DNA of 64,000 nucleotides from RGIG4097 sp937885645 (lineage in GTDB: Bacteria; Bacillota; Clostridia; Christensenellales; CAG-917), in NCBI GenBank assembly GCA_937885645.1, contig CALABJ010000013.1, forward strand, positions 1 through 64,000, given 5' to 3'. A program made the position numbers and the translations under genes. Position 1 is the first letter of the stretch. Each line of letters begins with the position of its first letter. This document shows, one piece after another, positions 23,614 to 32,046 of the stretch. The notes below the pieces were generated by a model. The model saw only the letters and a program-made list of their open reading frames with translations, ran no database searches and was not told the DNA's origin.

Positions 23614-24825
23614 ATGAAAATTCTCGTTCTCAACGCAGGCAGTTCTTCTCTCAAATATCAACTTGTTGATATGGCAACAGAAACCGCAATCCTCACCGGC
23701 ATTTGCGAAAGAATCACCGCAGCAGGCGGCGTCCTCACTCAAAAGACAAAGGACGGCAAAAAGCTTGTTGTCACAAAGGATATGCCCACCCACAAGGAAG
23801 CACTGGAACTTGTCCTCAACGCACTTGTAGATCCCGAATACGGCGCAATCAAATCAGTTGACGAAGTGTCAGCAGTTGGTCACAGAGTTGTCCACGGCGG
23901 CGAAGATTTCACAACCTCAGTGGTCATCGATGACGAAGTCGTCGCAATCTGCGAAAGAAACAGTGACCTTGCACCTCTCCACAACCCCGGCAACGTGGCA
24001 TGTATCAAGGGATGCCAACAAGTTATGCCCGGCAAACCCATGGTTGCAGTGTTCGACACAACATTCCACTCAACAATCCCTGCAAAGGCATATATGTACG
24101 GCATCCGTTATGAAGACTATGAAAAGTTCAAAGTCCGCAAATACGGTTTCCACGGCACAAGCCACAAGTTTGTTTCAACCGAAGTTGCAAAATATCTTGG
24201 CAACCCCAACGCAAAAATCATCGTCTGCCACCTTGGCAACGGCAGCAGTTTGTCAGCAGTGAATGCAGGCAAGTGCGTTGACACAACAATGGGATTCACA
24301 CCTCTTGAAGGCGTTATCATGGGCACACGTTCAGGTGACATCGATGCAGGCGCAGTTGAATATCTTGGCAAAAAGCTTGGCAAGGATATGGGCGAAATGG
24401 TCACATACCTCAACAAGAAATGCGGTATGTACGGCCTCAGCGGAGACTTCAGCTCAGACATGCGTGACCTTGAACCCAAGATGAAAGCTGGTGATGAAAA
24501 GGCAACCATCGCAATCACCGCAGCAGGCTACCGCATCAAGAAGTACGTGGGCTCATTTGCAGCAGCTCTTAACGGCGTTGACGCAATCGTCTTCACCGGT
24601 GGTATCGGTGAACACAGTGACGTCATGCGCAATCTCGTCGCAGGCGATATGCAATATCTCGGCGTTGAACTTGATCCCGAACTCAACAAGAAGTTTGTCA
24701 GCGGATATGAACCCGGCATCTATGAAATCCAATCAGCATCAAGCCGTGTGAAAGTGCTCGTTGCCACCACCAATGAGGAACTTTCAATCGCAAGAGAAAC
24801 CAAAGCCCTTGTTGAAAACCTCTAA
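23614..24825 (+). CDS. ackA: Acetate kinase
   Basis: 403 residues. It transfers the phosphoryl group of acetyl phosphate to ADP, giving ATP and acetate. The ASKHA-fold signatures are present: VLNAGSSSLKYQL, VGHRVVHGG, FDTTFH, RKYGFHGTSHKFVS, CHLGNGSSLSAV and DAIVFTGGIGEH. GGAGG lies 8 bp before the start and the gap to pta is 18 bp. The pair yields substrate-level ATP, typical of fermentative Clostridia. No clear terminator follows before the rpmF promoter. Confidence 0.97.
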   Translation: MKILVLNAGSSSLKYQLVDMATETAILTGICERITAAGGVLTQKTKDGKKLVVTKDMPTHKEALELVLNALVDPEYGAIKSVDEVSAVGHRVVHGGEDFTTSVVIDDEVVAICERNSDLAPLHNPGNVACIKGCQQVMPGKPMVAVFDTTFHSTIPAKAYMYGIRYEDYEKFKVRKYGFHGTSHKFVSTEVAKYLGNPNAKIIVCHLGNGSSLSAVNAGKCVDTTMGFTPLEGVIMGTRSGDIDAGAVEYLGKKLGKDMGEMVTYLNKKCGMYGLSGDFSSDMRDLEPKMKAGDEKATIAITAAGYRIKKYVGSFAAALNGVDAIVFTGGIGEHSDVMRNLVAGDMQYLGVELDPELNKKFVSGYEPGIYEIQSASSRVKVLVATTNEELSIARETKALVENL

Positions 24826-24879
24826 AATCACCTATAAACGCAGTTTAAGGTCATAAAATAGAGAAATTATCGAAATCGT

Positions 24880-24908
24880 TTGACAAGAGTGTGATTATTC
24901 ACTATAAT
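24880..24908 (+). promoter_or_regulatory. Perfect-consensus promoter of rpmF
   Basis: TTGACA (24880-24885), 17 bp, TATAAT (24903-24908): both hexamers and spacing match the sigma-A consensus exactly. Confidence 0.9.
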
Positions 24909-24953
24909 CATACAAGCAAAATATATTTGAATACTATAGCGGAGGATATAGAT

Positions 24954-25145
24954 ATGGCAACACCTAAAAATAAAATTTCACATTCAAAAACAAATTCCCG
25001 TTTTGCAAACTGGAAGAACAGACTCTCAACCCCCGGTCTTGTTGAATGCCCCCAATGCCACGAATTGAAGAAGAGCCACGTTGTCTGCCCCAAATGCGGA
25101 TACTATGATGGCGAACAAATCGTAAGCAAGAACGAAGAAAAATAA
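24954..25145 (+). CDS. rpmF: 50S ribosomal protein L32
   Basis: 63 residues. Start at 24954 after GGAGG; the sequence opens MATPKNKISHSKTNSRFANW, the normal L32 start. A zinc ribbon is present with CPQCHELKKSHVVCPKCG (four Cys), so this is the zinc-binding form. The DUF177/YceD gene that often precedes rpmF is absent. It leads into plsX, the conserved rpmF-plsX pairing. Confidence 0.95.
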   Translation: MATPKNKISHSKTNSRFANWKNRLSTPGLVECPQCHELKKSHVVCPKCGYYDGEQIVSKNEEK

Positions 25146-25153
25146 GGATGATT

Positions 25154-25180
25154 AGAGAGCGAGCAATCGCTCTCTTTTTG
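25154..25180 (+). terminator. Hairpin with short T-run between rpmF and plsX
   Basis: Eight-bp perfect stem AGAGAGCG/CGCTCTCT with AGCAAT loop, then TTTT, ending 7 bp before the plsX ATG (25187). It may reduce read-through from the strong rpmF promoter into plsX, or mask plsX translation. Confidence 0.65.
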
Positions 25181-25186
25181 TGTACT

Positions 25187-26212
25187 ATGAATTACAAAAT
25201 TGTTGTTGACGCAATGGGTGGCGACCTTGCCCCCGAGGAAATAGTAAAAGGCACTCTTGACGCAGTAGAGAAGGACTCAAGTCTTCAAGTAATTCTTGTC
25301 GGCGACACGGACAAGATGGATATGGCATCTATTGAAGCTAGCGCAGGAAAAGAAAGAATCACCGTTGTTGACGCAAAGGAAATCATCACTAACGACGACG
25401 TGCCCACCACTGCAATCAAGCGCAAGAAGGACAGTTCACTTGTCAAGGCATTTGATCTTGTGGCGGCGGATGAAGAAGTCGGCGGACTTGTGTCAGCAGG
25501 CTCGACAGGAGCAGTTTTGGTTGGCGCATTTATGAAAGTGGGCAGAATCAAAGGCATTTCACGCCCTGCACTTGCACCTATGCTCCCCACAGTGAAGGGT
25601 GACAAAAAGGTTATCCTCTGTGACTGTGGCGCAAACGTTGATTGCAAAGCAATCAATCTCCACCACTTCGGCATTATGGGCAACGCCTTTGCAAAGAGTA
25701 TGCTTGGCATTGAAAACCCTGTCATCGGCCTTCTTTCAAACGGAGCAGAAGACCACAAGGGCAATGAACTGAACCAAGAAGCCTTTGCGCTTTTGAAGGA
25801 AGATGAAAATCTCAACTTTGTGGGCAACTGCGAAGCAAGAGACATCCTTTCAGGTGACTACGACGTGGTTGTTTCAGACGGTTTCAACGGCAACATCGCA
25901 CTGAAATCAGCAGAAGGCACTGCAGGCGCAATCTTCTCAATTCTCACCGACGGCATTATGAACGGCGGACTGAGAATGAAACTGGGCTATCTTATGCTCA
26001 AACCTGTCCTCAGAGTTGTCAAGCGCAAACTTGACTACAATGCACAAGGCGGAGCAGTGTTCCTCGGTTGCAACAAAGTGGTTGTCAAAGCCCACGGCAG
26101 CAGCAAATCCGTGTCAATTTCAGCCTCAATAATTATGGCAAAGAAATTGGCAGAAGCAGGTCTTCCCGATCTTATTAGAAAAGGCATTGAAAGAGATGTT
26201 CAACAATCTTAA
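25187..26212 (+). CDS. plsX: Phosphate acyltransferase PlsX
   Basis: 341 residues from 25187, where MNYKIVVDAMGGDLAPEEIV gives the family N-terminus (VDAMGGD). PlsX makes acyl-phosphate from acyl-ACP for phosphatidic acid synthesis at the membrane. Other conserved parts are SAGSTGAVLVGA, LCDCGANVDCKA and VVSDGFNGNIALKS. An in-frame ATG at 25148 is 13 codons upstream but falls before the hairpin. No Shine-Dalgarno is visible next to 25187. Its 3' end overlaps rnc by 17 bp; fabD, fabG and acpP, usual between these genes, are absent. Confidence 0.93.
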   Translation: MNYKIVVDAMGGDLAPEEIVKGTLDAVEKDSSLQVILVGDTDKMDMASIEASAGKERITVVDAKEIITNDDVPTTAIKRKKDSSLVKAFDLVAADEEVGGLVSAGSTGAVLVGAFMKVGRIKGISRPALAPMLPTVKGDKKVILCDCGANVDCKAINLHHFGIMGNAFAKSMLGIENPVIGLLSNGAEDHKGNELNQEAFALLKEDENLNFVGNCEARDILSGDYDVVVSDGFNGNIALKSAEGTAGAIFSILTDGIMNGGLRMKLGYLMLKPVLRVVKRKLDYNAQGGAVFLGCNKVVVKAHGSSKSVSISASIIMAKKLAEAGLPDLIRKGIERDVQQS

Positions 26213-26873
26213 AGTCCAAGAAATAGAGAAGATAATCGATTATGAATTCAAGGACAAAAGTCTTTTGGTCCGCGCTTTCACACACCCTTCTTTGAAGCCT
26301 GACGTCACTGAAAACTATCAAACGATAGAGTTTCTTGGCGACAGCATTTTGGATTTTATCGTGGCGGAAAAACTGATGGAATTGCACCCCACTTTGAACG
26401 AAGGATTCCTCACCAAGATGCGTGCACAAGTTGTCAGTGAACAACCCTTGGCAGATGCAATCGGTCGCATTAGAATAGCGGAATTTATGCAATTTGGCAT
26501 GGGTGAACGCCGTCACAAAATCTATGAGAACGACTCAATCAAATGCGATCTTTTCGAGTCCATCGTCGGTGCAATCTATCTTGACGGCGGAATGAGTGAG
26601 GCAAAGCGTTTTGTCCTCACAATGCTTGACGAGGCAATACAGTACGCCACCGCAGAAGAAGAGGTTGACGCCAAGTCCCGCCTCAATGAGTATGCCTCAA
26701 AACACGGACAAGAAGTGTCCTACAAGATGGTTTCTCAGTCGGGCCCCGTCCACAAACCCACCTTTATATTTGAAGTGTACGTAGGCGGTGTATGTATGGG
26801 CAACGGCAGAGGCTCAACAAAGCAATCCGCACAACAATGGGCGGCAAAGGAAGCACTGCAAAAGTTGCTGTAA
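26196..26873 (+). CDS. rnc: Ribonuclease III
   Basis: 225 residues from the ATG at 26196; a TTG three codons earlier is the alternative. It cleaves double-stranded RNA in rRNA processing. The signature IEFLGDSILDFIVAEKL and the second acidic site CDLFESIVGAIYLDGG supply the metal ligands. A double-stranded RNA-binding domain occupies about the last 70 residues (SRLNEYASKHGQEVSYK...AAKEALQKLL). Overlapping plsX by 17 bp suggests translational coupling. Confidence 0.95.
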   Translation: MFNNLKVQEIEKIIDYEFKDKSLLVRAFTHPSLKPDVTENYQTIEFLGDSILDFIVAEKLMELHPTLNEGFLTKMRAQVVSEQPLADAIGRIRIAEFMQFGMGERRHKIYENDSIKCDLFESIVGAIYLDGGMSEAKRFVLTMLDEAIQYATAEEEVDAKSRLNEYASKHGQEVSYKMVSQSGPVHKPTFIFEVYVGGVCMGNGRGSTKQSAQQWAAKEALQKLL

Positions 26874-26904
26874 GAAAATCAATTGAATAACAAAACGAAA
26901 ATGG

Positions 26905-26937
26905 ATGTTTCACGGATTTTGTGAAACATTTATTTTT
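26905..26937 (+). terminator. Terminator between rnc and smc
   Basis: Nine-bp perfect stem ATGTTTCAC/GTGAAACAT, seven-base loop, tail TTATTTTTTT. Confidence 0.9.
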
Positions 26938-26941
26938 TTGC

Positions 26942-26970
26942 TTGAAAAGGGCTTTAATGTATGGTATAAT
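26942..26970 (+). promoter_or_regulatory. Promoter of smc-ftsY
   Basis: TTGAAA (26942-26947), 17-bp spacer, TATAAT (26965-26970), placed just after the rnc terminator. Confidence 0.75.
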
Positions 26971-27001
26971 TTTCTAAATTATAAAATGAGGAGTATTCGT
27001 T

Positions 27002-30000
27002 TTGAATCTTAAACGTATCGAACTTCACGGTTTCAAGTCTTTCGCAGACAAGACTTTGATTCCCTTAAAGGACGGCTTCACCGCCATCATCGGTCCTAAC
27101 GGTTGTGGCAAATCAAACGTTGCAGAAGCAATCCGCTGGACTCTTGGTGAGCAAAGCGCAAAGTCACTTCGTGGCAAGAGCATGCAAGATGTCATCTTTG
27201 CCGGCACTGAAAAGCGTCGCAGTATGTCATACAGTGAGGTTTCACTTATCTTTGACAACGAAGGTCACAAGATTTTCAACAACCTTCCTTTTGACGAAGT
27301 GTCCATCACCCGTAAGTTGGACAGAAGCGGTCTTTCAGAGTACTACATCAACAACACCCGTTGCCGTATGAAGGACATCATCAACCTTCTTCACGACACA
27401 GGCATAGGCAAAGAAGGCTATTCAATCATCGGTCAAGGACGAATTGACGAGATTTTGTCCGCAAAGCCCGAAGACAGAAGAAACATCTTTGAAGAGGCGG
27501 CGGGCATATCCAAGTTTAGAGCCCAAAGAGTAGAGGCGGAAAGAAAACTTGAAAAAACCGCACTCAACCTTCAAACCGCCAACGAAGTCATCACAGAAAT
27601 TGAAAGACACCTTGTGCCTCTTCGTCGTCAAGCAGAAACGGCAAAGAAGTATTTTGCTTTGAAAGAAAGCCTGAAAAAGCAAGAGGTCAACCTTTACATT
27701 TACAACTACGAAAACAACGAAACCATCAAAAAAAGAGTTTATGACCGTATAGACGAAACCAACAGTCTGTTGAAGGTCAAGGAACTTGCCTACAACGGCG
27801 CAGTGATGGAGTATGAAAAATCCCTTCGTGAAAGCGCACTTCTTGACCAAACTTACGATGCAGAAAATGCAGAACTGTTGTCATTGAAAGTTGATGCAGA
27901 AAAAACTGCCGGTGAGGTCAATGTGCTCAAAGAACGTATTGCCAACTTCCAAGCAGAAAAGGCACGTCTTGACGAGGACTTGAAGTCAGTTGACGCATCA
28001 CTTGTCATCGCAGGTGAAATGATAAGAACGGCAGAAGCCAAAAAGGAAGAAGTCTTCAGCGATTATCTCAAAACTGGCAGTGAGTTTGAAAAGGCAGAAG
28101 AAAGATTGAAGTTGTTGTCCCGCTCAATCGAGGGTGGTGAAAGTGACCTTGAAACCAAAAATGCCGAGTATATTCGTGCCATTGAGGAACTCGGGGACCT
28201 TAGAAACAACTCCTCTGCATACATCCAAGAAAAGGGTGTCAACGAGGAAAGAGCCAAAAACTTGCTTGCTCTCGTCAATGAAAAGAAGGCAAAACTGGAC
28301 GAAGAAAACACGGCGCTTTCAATTTGCGATTCAAACGTGAAGAGATGCAAAGAGGAGCTCCGCTCAGTTCTTGAAGAATACAACGAAACTCTGTCTGAAA
28401 AGATGGATGCCAGTGAGGCAATCAAGGGCATCAATGAAGACGAAGTCAGCCTCAACAGCAAGGTAGGCTACGTTGAAACCCAACTGAAACTGGCAATCGC
28501 CATCAAAAACGAATATTCAAGCTATCAAGAAGCCATCAAACGACTTATGGCAGACGCCAAACACGATCCCGTTTTGCAAAGCAAAATTTTGGGCATTATG
28601 GCAGAAGTCATCGTCGTGCCCAAGGAGTATGAGTCCGCAATTGAATATGCTCTCGGCGGAAATATGCAAAACATTTTGGTTGAAACCGAAAGAGATGCAG
28701 GTGCTCTCATCACCCACCTTAAACAAAAGAACTACGGCCGTGCCACCTTCCGTCCTCGCACCGCTTGCAGAAGAAGAAGTCTGCAAGGCTACGAGAGAGA
28801 AGTCTTGAAAGAACAAGGTTGTCTTGGTGTGGCGGCGGATCTTGTCAGCTACGAGCCCAAGTTTGACGACTTTGTCAGTGCGTTGCTTGGCAACGTGGTC
28901 ATCGTGGACAGTATGCTCAGTGCAGAGCGCATTTGGAAGAAATATGACCGCGCATTCAAGATTGTCACCCTTGACGGCGAAGTGTACGCCAAGGGCGGTG
29001 AAGTGACAGGTGGCTCACGCAGAAACGCAATCAGTGGTCTTCTCTCACAAGAAGCACAAATCGAGCAACACAAGTCAAATCTTGAAAGAATAAGACGCAA
29101 CATCCAAGCCCTCCGCGACCAAAGAGAGGACAGACAACGTGAAATCGAGCTTGCTGACGAAAAGATTGAAGCCCTTTCATCAAAAATCAGCGAACTCCGC
29201 ATTGAAATCACCCTCAACGAAGACAAGGCAAAGAAATCCTTTGAAATCGTTGAAACTCTGACCGCAGAAATCTCTGCCGGCGCAGGTGAATACGAAATCG
29301 TCAAAGCCCGCATCAAGGACCTCACTGAAAAGCTTTCATCAATAGATGAACTTGAAGCCCTTGTCAAGACGAGAGGCGACGAGTACAACACCCTCGTAGC
29401 CCTTCAAAAGACGGAATCCGGCGAAAGAAAGAGTGAAAGAGACCAACTGAGCGAAGAGGTTATGAATCTCCGCATCAAGATGACTCAGACCAAGAGTGAA
29501 CTTGACGGCTACGATGCAGACATCTTCCGTCACAAGCGCGAAGCAGAAGGTCTTGAAGAAGAAAAACTTGACCTTATTGCCAAGATAAAGATTGTGGACG
29601 CCAATTTGGACAACATAATCCACGCGCCCGAAAAGACCTCTTTCTCAGAAGCCGACTTGAAACGAATTAAGGAATTGGAATCTTCAATCGGCAACCTGTC
29701 CGAAAAGAAGCGCACTTTGTCAAGCCGTATCCTTGAGCTTGACGCAGACAAGAACAGACTTCTTGAAGAAAAGAACGCTCTCACCGAAAAGAAGATCCGT
29801 GACGAAGGTATGCTTGAAAGAATTGACGATGAAAACCGTCACTTGCAAGAACATATTCTTGAAGAATATGACTTGACCTACACCAGTGCCCTTGAATTCA
29901 AGGACGAAACCTTTGAGGCATACGGCGCAAAGACAGTCATCAGTGACTTGAAGAAGGACATCAACCGCCTTGGCGAAGTCAACCCCCTTGCAGTCCAAAC

Positions 30001-30625
30001 CCTTGAAGAAACTGAAAAACGTTACGAAGAGCAAGTTATCATGCGAGACGACATACAAGCCGCCTATGACGATATCTTCAAGATTATTGAAGAGTTGACC
30101 ACCGAAATGACAGGCAAGTTTGTCAGTGCATTTGAAAAGATACAAGTCAACTTCAAGGACGTCTTCACACAATTGTTTGGCGGCGGAAAGGGCGAACTCC
30201 GTCTTGACACCTCTGAAACAACAGACCCCTTGGAAGCAGGCATTGAAATCTATGCACAACCTCCCGGAAAGTCATTGAAGCACATTTCATTGCTTTCAGG
30301 TGGTGAAAGAGCAGTCACGGCAATAGCAATTCTGTTCTCAATCCTGAGCCTGAAACCCATGCCTTTCTGCGTGCTTGACGAAATTGACGCAGCACTTGAC
30401 GAATCCAACGCAAACCTGTTTGCAGAGTTCATCACCAAGTTCTCTGACTACACACAATTCATCGTCATCACCCACCGTAAGCCTACAATGCGTCACGCAG
30501 ACAGTATCTTTGGTGTCACAATGGAAGAGCGCGGTGTCACAAAGATTGTCGCAATCGAGTTTGAAGAAGCGGTGAAGGCCACCGAAGGTATGGAAGAAAA
30601 CGACGGCCTTGCAATGGAGGCATAA
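27002..30625 (+). CDS. smc: Chromosome segregation ATPase SMC
   Basis: 1207 residues starting with TTG at 27002, 7 bp after GAGGAG. The head halves are joined by long coiled coils and a hinge. Walker A GPNGCGKSNV is near residue 35, two coiled-coil stretches run at about 165-500 and 680-1020, with the hinge at about 515-660 (ILGIMAEVI...EVTGGSRRN). The ABC signature LSGGERAVTAIAILFSI and Walker B FCVLDEIDAALDESN are near 1095-1140. SMC organises and segregates the nucleoid with ScpA and ScpB. ftsY follows directly. Confidence 0.97.
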   Translation: MNLKRIELHGFKSFADKTLIPLKDGFTAIIGPNGCGKSNVAEAIRWTLGEQSAKSLRGKSMQDVIFAGTEKRRSMSYSEVSLIFDNEGHKIFNNLPFDEVSITRKLDRSGLSEYYINNTRCRMKDIINLLHDTGIGKEGYSIIGQGRIDEILSAKPEDRRNIFEEAAGISKFRAQRVEAERKLEKTALNLQTANEVITEIERHLVPLRRQAETAKKYFALKESLKKQEVNLYIYNYENNETIKKRVYDRIDETNSLLKVKELAYNGAVMEYEKSLRESALLDQTYDAENAELLSLKVDAEKTAGEVNVLKERIANFQAEKARLDEDLKSVDASLVIAGEMIRTAEAKKEEVFSDYLKTGSEFEKAEERLKLLSRSIEGGESDLETKNAEYIRAIEELGDLRNNSSAYIQEKGVNEERAKNLLALVNEKKAKLDEENTALSICDSNVKRCKEELRSVLEEYNETLSEKMDASEAIKGINEDEVSLNSKVGYVETQLKLAIAIKNEYSSYQEAIKRLMADAKHDPVLQSKILGIMAEVIVVPKEYESAIEYALGGNMQNILVETERDAGALITHLKQKNYGRATFRPRTACRRRSLQGYEREVLKEQGCLGVAADLVSYEPKFDDFVSALLGNVVIVDSMLSAERIWKKYDRAFKIVTLDGEVYAKGGEVTGGSRRNAISGLLSQEAQIEQHKSNLERIRRNIQALRDQREDRQREIELADEKIEALSSKISELRIEITLNEDKAKKSFEIVETLTAEISAGAGEYEIVKARIKDLTEKLSSIDELEALVKTRGDEYNTLVALQKTESGERKSERDQLSEEVMNLRIKMTQTKSELDGYDADIFRHKREAEGLEEEKLDLIAKIKIVDANLDNIIHAPEKTSFSEADLKRIKELESSIGNLSEKKRTLSSRILELDADKNRLLEEKNALTEKKIRDEGMLERIDDENRHLQEHILEEYDLTYTSALEFKDETFEAYGAKTVISDLKKDINRLGEVNPLAVQTLEETEKRYEEQVIMRDDIQAAYDDIFKIIEELTTEMTGKFVSAFEKIQVNFKDVFTQLFGGGKGELRLDTSETTDPLEAGIEIYAQPPGKSLKHISLLSGGERAVTAIAILFSILSLKPMPFCVLDEIDAALDESNANLFAEFITKFSDYTQFIVITHRKPTMRHADSIFGVTMEERGVTKIVAIEFEEAVKATEGMEENDGLAMEA

Positions 30626-30626
30626 T

Positions 30627-31520
30627 ATGGGATTTTTTCAAAAAATAGCCGAAGGCATAAAGAAAACAAAAGATAATTTCCAAAAGAAGCTGTACTTTGC
30701 ATTTTCCGCTCGCGCTCTTGACGATGAGTTTTATGAAAACTTAGAGGAAGCACTCCTTGCCGCAGATATGGGTATCACCGCCACCGAGTCAGTCATAGAC
30801 CAACTCCGTGACAGAGTGTTTGAAGAAAAGGTCAAAGCCCCTGAAGACGCCAAGGAACTCCTCAAAGAAATCCTTGTTGGTGACATCGAGTTTGACGTGC
30901 CTGAATATGAATATCCCCTTGTCATACTCCTTTCAGGAGTAAACGGCGTGGGCAAGACCACAGCTGTTGGCAAGTTGGCACATATGTTCAAGGAGCAAGG
31001 CAAATCAGTTGTTGTGGCGGCGGCAGACACATTCCGCGCAGCAGCCAGTGAGCAACTTGAAGTGTGGGGACAGCGTGCAGGAGTCCGTGTTGTCAAACAC
31101 GGCGAGGGCAGTGACCCCGCAGCAGTTGTGTTCGACGCCATCTCATCAGCCAAAGCAAAGGGAACAGACGTAGTCCTCGTGGACACCGCAGGCAGACTTC
31201 ACAACAAAGTCAATCTTATGAATGAACTGAAAAAGATTTGCCGTGTGGTAGATAGAGAACTTCCTGACGCAGACTTCAGAAAATATCTTGTCCTTGACGC
31301 CACCACTGGTCAAAACGCAGTGGCACAAGCAGAAGTATTTGGCGAAGCGGTTGACCTTGACGGCATAATCCTCACCAAACTTGACGGCACTGCAAAGGGC
31401 GGAGTTGTTGTGGCAATCAGTGATGAACTTGAACTCCCCGTCCTCTACGTAGGCGTAGGTGAAAAGATAGACGACCTTATCCCCTTTGACGCTAAGGACT
31501 TTGTTGAAGCCCTCATCTAA
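30627..31520 (+). CDS. ftsY: Signal recognition particle receptor FtsY
   Basis: 297 residues from 30627, with GGAGG inside the smc stop region. This is a short NG-type FtsY lacking the acidic A domain. The GTPase motifs are GVNGVGKTTAVGKLA (G1), the DTFRAAASEQL insertion-box region (G2), DTAGRLHNK (G3) and TKLDGTAKGG (G4). It docks the Ffh-ribosome complex to the membrane. Ends at the terminator that overlaps the ylxM promoter. Confidence 0.97.
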   Translation: MGFFQKIAEGIKKTKDNFQKKLYFAFSARALDDEFYENLEEALLAADMGITATESVIDQLRDRVFEEKVKAPEDAKELLKEILVGDIEFDVPEYEYPLVILLSGVNGVGKTTAVGKLAHMFKEQGKSVVVAAADTFRAAASEQLEVWGQRAGVRVVKHGEGSDPAAVVFDAISSAKAKGTDVVLVDTAGRLHNKVNLMNELKKICRVVDRELPDADFRKYLVLDATTGQNAVAQAEVFGEAVDLDGIILTKLDGTAKGGVVVAISDELELPVLYVGVGEKIDDLIPFDAKDFVEALI

Positions 31521-31649
31521 GTCGAATTTAGGTCAAATATGTTAAAAGGAGAGGTATAAGCAGAAGAAAAGTGATGAAAATCATATCTCAACTACACGTC
31601 TTACTTATTCCTTCTTACTTCTAACTTAAAATTTTCTAAAAATTTATCT

Positions 31650-31685
31650 GGTGTTAGGCAAAAATGCTTGACACCTTTTATTTTT
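31650..31685 (+). terminator. Terminator of smc-ftsY, overlapping the next promoter
   Basis: Eleven-bp stem GGTGTTAGGCA/TGCTTGACACC (two wobble pairs), AAAA loop, then TTTTATTTTT. The -35 hexamer of the ylxM promoter lies in its right arm. Confidence 0.75.
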
Positions 31686-31696
31686 CTATGTAATAT
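31668..31696 (+). promoter_or_regulatory. Promoter of the ylxM-ffh operon
   Basis: TTGACA (31668-31673), 17-bp spacer, TAATAT (31691-31696). Confidence 0.7.
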
Positions 31697-31731
31697 AGGT
31701 GTGAAGTAAAAAACCTTGACAGGAGAGCAGT

Positions 31732-32046
31732 ATGGATAGATTTGAGATTTCAACCCTTCGCGCCTACTATGGCGGACTGCTCACCGACAAGCAGGACGAG
31801 ATGATTCGTCTTCACTACGATGAAGATATGTCCTACGGCGAGATTGCGGATATGTTTGAAGTGTCCCGCAACGCAGTGCTTGACAGCATCAACAAGGGCG
31901 TCAAACATCTTGAAAACTATGAGAGTGCACTGCACCTTGTAGAGAAGGATATTCGCCTTCACGCCATACTTGATGAGCTTGTTGACACCGCTGATACTGC
32001 AGTCCTTGACAAGGTTGAACAAATAAAGAAAATATTGGAGGGCTAA
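31732..32046 (+). CDS. ylxM: YlxM, SRP-associated helix-turn-helix protein
   Basis: 104 residues. A sigma-region-4-like HTH with MIRLHYDEDMSYGEIADMFEVSRNAVLDSI around residues 23-52. YlxM is found next to ffh throughout Firmicutes and is reported to bind SRP RNA and modulate SRP. GGAGAG precedes the start, and its stop abuts the ffh ATG. Confidence 0.9.
   Translation: MDRFEISTLRAYYGGLLTDKQDEMIRLHYDEDMSYGEIADMFEVSRNAVLDSINKGVKHLENYESALHLVEKDIRLHAILDELVDTADTAVLDKVEQIKKILEG

Noticed and set aside
26905..26929. A parS-like sequence just before smc: TGTTTCAC and GTGAAACA half-sites
   Set aside because: In parS the halves are contiguous; here they are split by seven bases and form the stem of an intrinsic terminator with a T-run. 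ParB should not bind it as parS.
31540..31625. A very short ORF after ftsY (ATG at 31574)
   Set aside because: Sixteen codons, with the nearest AGGAG site about 25 bp upstream, too far to serve it.
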